From Scalesia atractyloides (taxonomy: Eukaryota; Streptophyta; Magnoliopsida; Asterales; Asteraceae), in the NCBI GenBank assembly GCA_947069175.1, contig CAMTDV010000019.1, positions 73,345,358 to 73,409,357 of the forward strand: a stretch of DNA of 64,000 nucleotides. Reading direction: 5' to 3'. Positions 57,633-64,000 of this stretch are shown here, piece by piece. Below the pieces are notes generated by a model. It had not been told where the DNA came from. It did no database searches and saw only the letters and a list, made by a program, of their open reading frames with translations. The stretch's first letter is position 1. Each line of letters begins with the position of its first letter. A program made the position numbers and the translations under genes.

Positions 57633-59411
57633 TGTAACAACCCGATCTTTCAGATTGTTATCCGAATTCTGTTACTGTCCGTTATTTCAGTTTCGAACTC
57701 GTTTTGTATTCCGAGATATATTATAATGGTTTAGATAATCTTAAAACGCATATTACATCGCTTATTTATCGCAGTTGCATCGCTTAATACTCGCAACACT
57801 CAACGCAAACTCAAATCGCGGCAAATTATGATTATATTATGTGTTATGTGTGCTTTATATTTTATGGTTTTACTCACTATCGCAACGCTCTCACTTACAC
57901 ACATCGCTAATCACATTTATTTTATTAACGCAACGCTTAATGCTCGGCTAAAAATATAACTGTGTAATACGAACCGAATCGCCAAACGAACACCTAAAGC
58001 GAAAATAACGAACTAAACTTCGCCAATAGGCCAAGTTCGCCCGAACTTGACCAGGCCTCAAAACACTCCACAGCTTAGCAAGTTCGCTCGAACTTGCACA
58101 AGGTTCAGGCAAACTGGCCAAGTTCGCCCGAACTTGTGCCAAGTTCAACCGAACTTGATCTATTTCAGCCCATTGTCTCCTTCACCTATAAATATTCGGC
58201 TCCTCTTCTCATATGAACTTGCTGCAAGTTCGCCCGAAACCTCCCAAAACCGAAAACCTTTGATTTCCAAGTAAGAATCAACCCGTTTTATGCAAAACAA
58301 CAACGTTTTACAACGATTTTGCACAAGGACTACCTTCGTTTTCATCAAATCTCTTCTGTTCACGAAAATCTTCATCTTTTTCTACAAAACTTCTGTTTTT
58401 CACTTAGATCTACACCAAACGAGTGTATTTGGACTAAGCTGTGGCTCGCAAGTTAGAGATCTTGATGATTTCGACTCACCAAGTGTTAGATCTAAGAAAA
58501 CCCTTTTAAAACATTGATTTTTTACACAAAATACGGACGAATGACACATGTTTCGTTCCTATGAAGTGGAACGGGGCGTTTGTCAACCAAGAATTCAGAT
58601 CCGGAAGCACAAGGACGGTATTGTCGCCTTACACAAATTGGACTAACTCGAACGAACTTCAAGTTCGCCCGGATTAGTCCAAGTTTCTGTAAAAATGGCT
58701 AAACTCGCTCCAAAAGACCTCCCCATCCTATGTTTTGCTCAGTAGCTCAAGGTTGGAGGGATGAACACTCAATTTCCTCAGCAAACAACGCGAAAACGCA
58801 CGATTTGGATGCCAAAACGGTCAAGTTCACTCGGAAAACATCAAGTTCGCTCGAACTTGTCACCAGATTGGTGACCAAGTTCGCCCGAACTTGATCAACT
58901 TTTGATAGAAAGCACACAAGTTCGCCCGAACTTGTATTGATTCCAAGGAATGAGGACAAGTTCGCCCGAACTTGTATCACACCTCAACAAACAGGGCAAG
59001 TTCGCCCGGAACTTGTGCCTCCAGTAAGTCCAAACAGTCAAGTTCACCCGAACTTGTACGAATTCCAAGGAATTGGTACAACTTCGCCCGAACTTGCCTA
59101 CTGTTCCTTCAAACCGTTAACCATTTCAGCATTTCGGAAGACTGATGAACTTCTGTCCGCTTACAGGCTGAAACGGCGCTCCCGTCCATCCACATCAGAT
59201 CCCGTCTCTCTCCCAAAACGCACCAACTGTGAGTATACTTGAACCCTTTTTGGCTTAAATGCACTTTTGGGTGTAACATACGTTCGCTATATCAAAACAC
59301 GTTACACACAACGCTAAACTTTTGAACGCTAACCGCTCTCGCATGTTATACGTGATTGTTGAATGTTTATTTGCTATGCGTGAATGATGAGGGCTTGCAG
59401 ACCACCCTTAG
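57633..59411 (+). mobile_element. Palindrome-family LTR fragment
   Basis: Starts TGTAACAACCCGATC inside the chromovirus integrase. TATAAATA at 58187-58194 (plus) agrees with this orientation. Related to 8734-10779 in reverse complement. At 59411/59412 it stops abruptly against the middle of a chromovirus LTR, so its 3' end and the rest of the host element were lost in a rearrangement. Open frames here are not genes. Confidence 0.75.
58032..59098. repeat. 18-base palindromes, second cluster
   Basis: About a dozen copies of CAAGTTCG-NN-CGAACTTG, mostly with CC at the centre, in two groups either side of the TATA/leader part (58032-58160 and 58840-59098), the same arrangement as at 9245-10370. 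Confidence 0.88.
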
Positions 59412-61482
59412 CAATGTTTGAGTTTCAGACAAAACAGATTAAATCCGGGTTATGTATTTTAGTTATTTATCTCAACTGGATAAAACATGATTTTCCATAC
59501 CCGACCAAGCGGTAATATACCGTATCGCAAGCCCATATAGGGAAAATAGGTTAAGAGTATTTACCTGAGGTTAAGTCATTAAGAAGTCAAAAACTCAGCC
59601 GCAAATCAAGACAAGCACAGGCACAATTTACCGCGAAGGTGTTTTGTCTGGAATGACGGTATTATTAACCAAATTAGAATGCTAACGGGTCCTTAGTTAA
59701 GTCTTAGACTTGAACCGACTAGTCTTACGTTAAAATAAATACGGTACGGTACGCTAGATTAAGCGGTAACCGGAATAGAAGGTTAATTGGACCCGACAAG
59801 TATTAAGACTTGTATAATATGGGTATACCAATAACATTCTGAATTTTGATAAGAAATTGACAAGGTTAAACCCATTTTGATTAATTACGTAAACTAGTTA
59901 CTTATGCTTAACCGTAAGCGTATTAGCGAAACCGGGTAACCGAAAGAGTTTTATATAAGTTCCATATAAAATATGTTAATAAATCAATAGGTTTCCAAAA
60001 TATAGGCCCGTGATGTATTTAAAACCGAATTATGTCTTATAAGGGCAGTTTGGTCATTTTATAATTTATAAAAGAGGTTTATAAATAATCTGATGTCAAG
60101 GTTCATAATATTCTGTAAAATACTTATTTTATGATGTTATAACAGTAGGATATCAAATATATGTGTGTTTGATAGTTTTATGTCCCGTAGGGGCATTTTA
60201 GTAATTTCACACATAGTTTTGAAGCCATAATTGGGATTCTGAGTTTGGGACTTGTACTTACTGTAAAATTATTGAAATTAAGTTTATAAATCATTAGGTA
60301 ACAAGTCTTGGCTCATAGTTATGGTTTTAAACTATACTATTCACTGAAAAGGCGTAAAAATCGATAATTGCCCTTAAATGCGATGTTTAAGGTAAATTGG
60401 AGTTATGACCTGTTTTATATAACCAAAATATGTATTTAACTTATTATATCAGTAGATAAAAGGTTTGATTGTAAAAAGCTTGATTAAAGTCTTTTTATGC
60501 GAAAAGGGTAATTTGGTCATAAATCGACATTTACGAATCTTAGGCCTTCATTCAGGTTGTAATCTGAATAAGCATCCCAATATGTCCTACTTATCATATT
60601 ACATCAGTAGGTATTCCATTTAGGTGATAAAACTATGTTCAACTTATCTAAAATGCCGAAAAGAGCATTTTAGTCATTTAAAAGCATGTATTATGCCGTT
60701 TTATCAAAATTTGGTTTATAATCATATTCTTGACATCATTATAATTCACTTATGTTTACAAATTAGTTTATAACATATTTTTATGTGCATGGATGTTTAA
60801 AACCTTGATTTGTGTAAAAAGGGTCTTTTTGCAAAAGTTTAAGCAATTTAGCGGAACTTGCATAATTGTAACACCCTAAAACGTTTTGACCATAAAAGAT
60901 GCAGCGGAAATACGGATTCAAAATTCTTTCTTATATTATCTATACGACATACTTGAAGGTTCATTTATAAATTGTCGGAAACTTCTTGAAAGGATTAACA
61001 ACATTCATTCTTAATTAACTCGTTAAATGTAATACATAAATACAAGTTATGAGACCGCTCTTCCCGTACAATCCTTGCTCTTTGACTCGATCTTCAACCT
61101 CTTAGTCTCCACAATGATGTTAATTTCGTGCAACCTACAATCACCACATACATACGCATCATTAATATTTGGTGATCCATTCATAATCTTGACATACATA
61201 ATTAAATGACCGATCTGCATTCTTCAGTTTATGCTAATCTTTTCGATTGTCTTTTCGAGTATAATCTTGCATCCAAATCATCAAATCTTCATAAGGACAA
61301 CAATAGTATACCTGCATTTTCACTTCATTCTCAAGGCACACCATTAGTAACATAAATACTCAAACGTATTGAAGCCATACTTACATATATACAAGCCCCA
61401 TTCTTTAATGGACATTAAATCCTACTTCGTGCATACGTACATACATACGTATATTCATACCCACATGCATACCTACATATAA

Positions 61483-61512
61483 ACATACATACATACATAC
61501 ATACATACATAC
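61483..61512. repeat. (ACAT)n microsatellite
   Basis: Uninterrupted ACAT units inside a wider CATA-rich region (61430-61700). Confidence 0.9.
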
Positions 61513-61721
61513 AGACATAATTACATACTTACATACCACTTACATTCTCATATGATTATACTAACATATCCTAGTCACATACATTCATTTTGTATAAAAT
61601 CCGTACATACAACCTTACGTGCGAGCTTATTCCTATTCATACTTACCTATGGGTTCCATCTTCCAGTATACAACTATATTCGTGCATACATACTTACATA
61701 CTTATTCCAACATAAAGCTGC

Positions 61722-61977
61722 CAGCATAGCTTAAGCCCCAGACTTAAGCTACGGCCAGCACTCAAGGCAAATTGCTGAAACTGTCCAGCGTAGGCTAAGT
61801 GCCAGACTTAAGCTACTCCCAACACTAAAGGCAAATTGCAGAAATCATCCAGAATAGGCTAAGTCCCAGGCTTAAGCTATGCCCAACACTGAAGGCAAAT
61901 TGCAAAAATCATCCAGCATAGGCTAAGTCCCAGGCTTAAGCTATGCCCAACACTGAAGGCAAATTGCAGAAAACTCT
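61722..61977. repeat. Four tandem 64-base units in the solo LTR
   Basis: Units begin at 61722, 61786, 61850 and 61914, all with CAG(C/A)(A/G)TAG(G)CTTAAG-like starts and GGCAAATTGC near the end. Units 3 and 4 are nearly identical; unit 1 is the most divergent. Each contains CTAAG/CTTAAG half-sites. Confidence 0.92.
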
Positions 61978-64000
61978 TCGGCGACCGCGTGTCCCGAAAG
62001 CCCTAAACCGTAAAATAAACTATTTCCAAGCCTCCAAATCATTCTAACACCAATCCTCATACCCCAACATCAAATTCCACAACTAATTTGTTACTTTCGT
62101 ATTAGTAACATGTTTGCTCGTTCCATGTAATTTCAAATATAATTAACTTCATATAATCAATTTTCGTCATGGTTACCTTAATACTACCGTTACATACTCA
62201 TCCTTTTGTGATTTCCAATAAACAAGCATACATAAGTTCATTTAAATGATAAGAAGTGAGCTCAGAAATCGCTTACCTTATGCGTTCGTGTTCATATCCG
62301 CTTTCTTGCCTCCTCTTGACCCGTTAGCCTTTCGTGCTTGAGTCCATCTCGTTATGATCCCTATACTTTCATGTCATCGCAATCACATTCTTGTTAGCGC
62401 ACATAATTGTACATGTTAACGATCATATCATTTGCATATCTCACGTTTGACTTTCCTTAGTCAATTCTAACAAGCATATGGCATATACCCAAAATCACAT
62501 CCTTTCAAACTCATATAATTCACCATGTCATCCCATATAACACATATTAATGTAACACGTACCATATGACTTTCTACAATCTTATAATTATGACAATAAA
62601 TCTAGCCATGCTTCTTATGCGCAATTGACTTTCAGAAGTCAACGGTTGATCACATGAACTTTCGACTTAATCTCATACATTTGTGTCATCATATTAGGCT
62701 AAACTAATGACACTATAAACATTTCATACTCATGATGCAATGTGCTTACTACCACATGATCACTTAGTTATATCATGCACATGTATAACCAAATCAATAC
62801 AAACTAAAGCTCTCATGATCCTACAATTGTCAACCACATTCAAAGCTAGTAAATTAACATAATCTCAACACCATTCTTTACTTCTATACAATAATACCAA
62901 TTTCATTTCTTAATCACAACTAAACCATCAATTAAACGCATAATGTGCACCATACAATGCAAGCAAATAATGCAAGTTACTAGTGCACATTTTTACTCAA
63001 ACAAGAAATCAACACCACCTCCACATGGATTCAATCTTTCATACATTCCTTTTGTAAGTCTACTAACAATTAAATCACTTCCGCATTATATGCATATTCA
63101 TCCATTACTTGCATACATTTTCACATAATATTGTCATTTAGACATTTCATCAAACACTTGGCGTGCGTACTAATATTTAAGCATAATGTACAAGTAGTTT
63201 ATGCCTAAACTTCCTAGTTCATACTTAATTCATCAAGTTTCTTACTTATAACATGTACCATTCTTAGCAAACATTAAACATATCACATACCATATTTCTT
63301 TCAATTCATCTAACAACAATCCATTATACACAACATAGTACATCAACATTGAACAAGAATTGGATAAGGTGAACACCCATGTCATCTTCATCACCCACTA
63401 GTGGGTTTTCATATTTAAACATCAAATTAATCGAAATTATGCATAACACATGTTCCCTATGATGATGCTAACACATATTCATGCTCAATTTCATACAAAT
63501 TTGTGGATTGATCATAACCCACTTCATACTAGATCACCAAATCACAAATTACAACTTACCACATGTTTATCTTGTCTATATGATTAAGAATCTAAGCTCA
63601 TGCATCCGATTTAGCTCCAATCTCCATCCTAATTTGATCAATTTGTACCATTTTTTAGTTGAAGAGGGTTTCTCCTCTTCTCCTTCTCTCTAATCGAACA
63701 CATATACACACACTACACACACTTAGGTATTTTTATAAAACTTCCATTCTTTTTGCCAAGTTTAGCCCCTCGTGTTTGCTACTTGTTCATAATTGTCCCA
63801 AATTCATTCTTTATTTGTTTTGCATAAACTATTTAATTAGGTTAAATAGCCTAGTCATTTTATTTTATTTTCTATCATATGGAAACTTATGGCGAATGTA
63901 AACATTCGAATTTTGGGGCGTTACAATAATAGCTCGGATTGTTAAGGAATCAAGTAGTATAACTTTAGCAAGTTATACTATACTTAATCATGATCTTAAA

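Larger units (their letters stand above)
60867..63925 (-). mobile_element. Solo LTR (3059 bases) with exact 5-base duplication
   Basis: Runs from TGTAACACCCTAAAACG to TTTTGGGGCGTTACA. ATAAT is duplicated on both sides (60862-60866, 63926-63930), and the host LTR reads through once it is removed. No internal gene or second LTR is present, so it arose by LTR-LTR recombination. By analogy with the other two minus-strand LTRs (GCAGCGG near their left end) it is on the minus strand; TATAAAAATA at 63728-63737 (minus) agrees. The rest of the body is CAT-rich DNA without genes. Confidence 0.92.
59412..64000 (-). mobile_element. Second chromovirus LTR copy, truncated and split
   Basis: From CAATGTTTGAG onward it follows 54673 onward with few differences. 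It lacks the first 668 bases of the LTR, is split by the solo LTR at 60867-63925, resumes at 63926 and runs out of the window. Same orientation as 54005-57221. Confidence 0.88.

Noticed and set aside
58290..58517. 75-codon plus-strand frame as a gene
   Set aside because: Falls in the leader part of the palindrome-family LTR, with no domain.

Overview
This is nuclear plant DNA, almost certainly from a eudicot. The sequence shows spliced GT-AG introns, AATAAA signals, a nucleus-encoded chloroplast ribosomal protein gene, Ty3/gypsy and Ty1/copia elements primed by initiator-Met tRNA, SINEs, LINE pieces and many MITEs. An Asteraceae (lettuce or daisy family) origin is my impression from the look of the LTR termini and of the reverse-transcriptase-like family at 17.7-19.5 kb; nothing here proves it.

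Four host genes can be supported: a DVL/ROTUNDIFOLIA-like small peptide (21863-22006, minus), a two-exon defensin-like secreted cysteine-rich peptide (28081-28396, plus), an intronless GT8 galacturonosyltransferase-like gene (36096-37097, plus) and the four-exon gene for chloroplast ribosomal protein L15 (42014-44957, plus). They lie 6-8 kb apart with transposon debris between them and show no sign of working together.

1-8.7 kb: a young minus-strand gypsy element with 2.6 kb LTRs, an initiator-Met primer site, a broken gag and no pol. Its LTRs hold an array of tRNA-like B-box modules and a TTGAC cluster, and its 3' internal region holds four copies of a hairpin with a paired base change. 8.7-10.8 kb: a decayed LTR full of 18-base palindromes, whose relative returns inverted at 57.6-59.4 kb.

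10.8-35 kb: intergenic DNA with MITEs (many bounded by exact target duplications), SINEs, a copia remnant, and a dead reverse-transcriptase-like gene whose C-terminus may be a nuclease fold. 38-41.5 kb: non-autonomous DNA elements carrying CpG-rich minisatellites. 45-53.5 kb: two LINE tails, a Mutator-like element with long inverted repeats, and a gypsy relic in which protease is fused to the end of integrase.

54 kb to the end: nested LTRs. A chromovirus with a recognisable chromodomain has 3.2 kb LTRs; it is cut by the palindrome-family LTR, and its second LTR is split by a 3.06 kb solo LTR flanked by a 5-base duplication.

I see no defence island, CRISPR array, operon or other compact system. 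The most unusual signals are the tRNA-like modules in the LTR, the co-varying hairpins, the palindrome-rich LTR family, and the 15-base minisatellite shared by two DNA elements.
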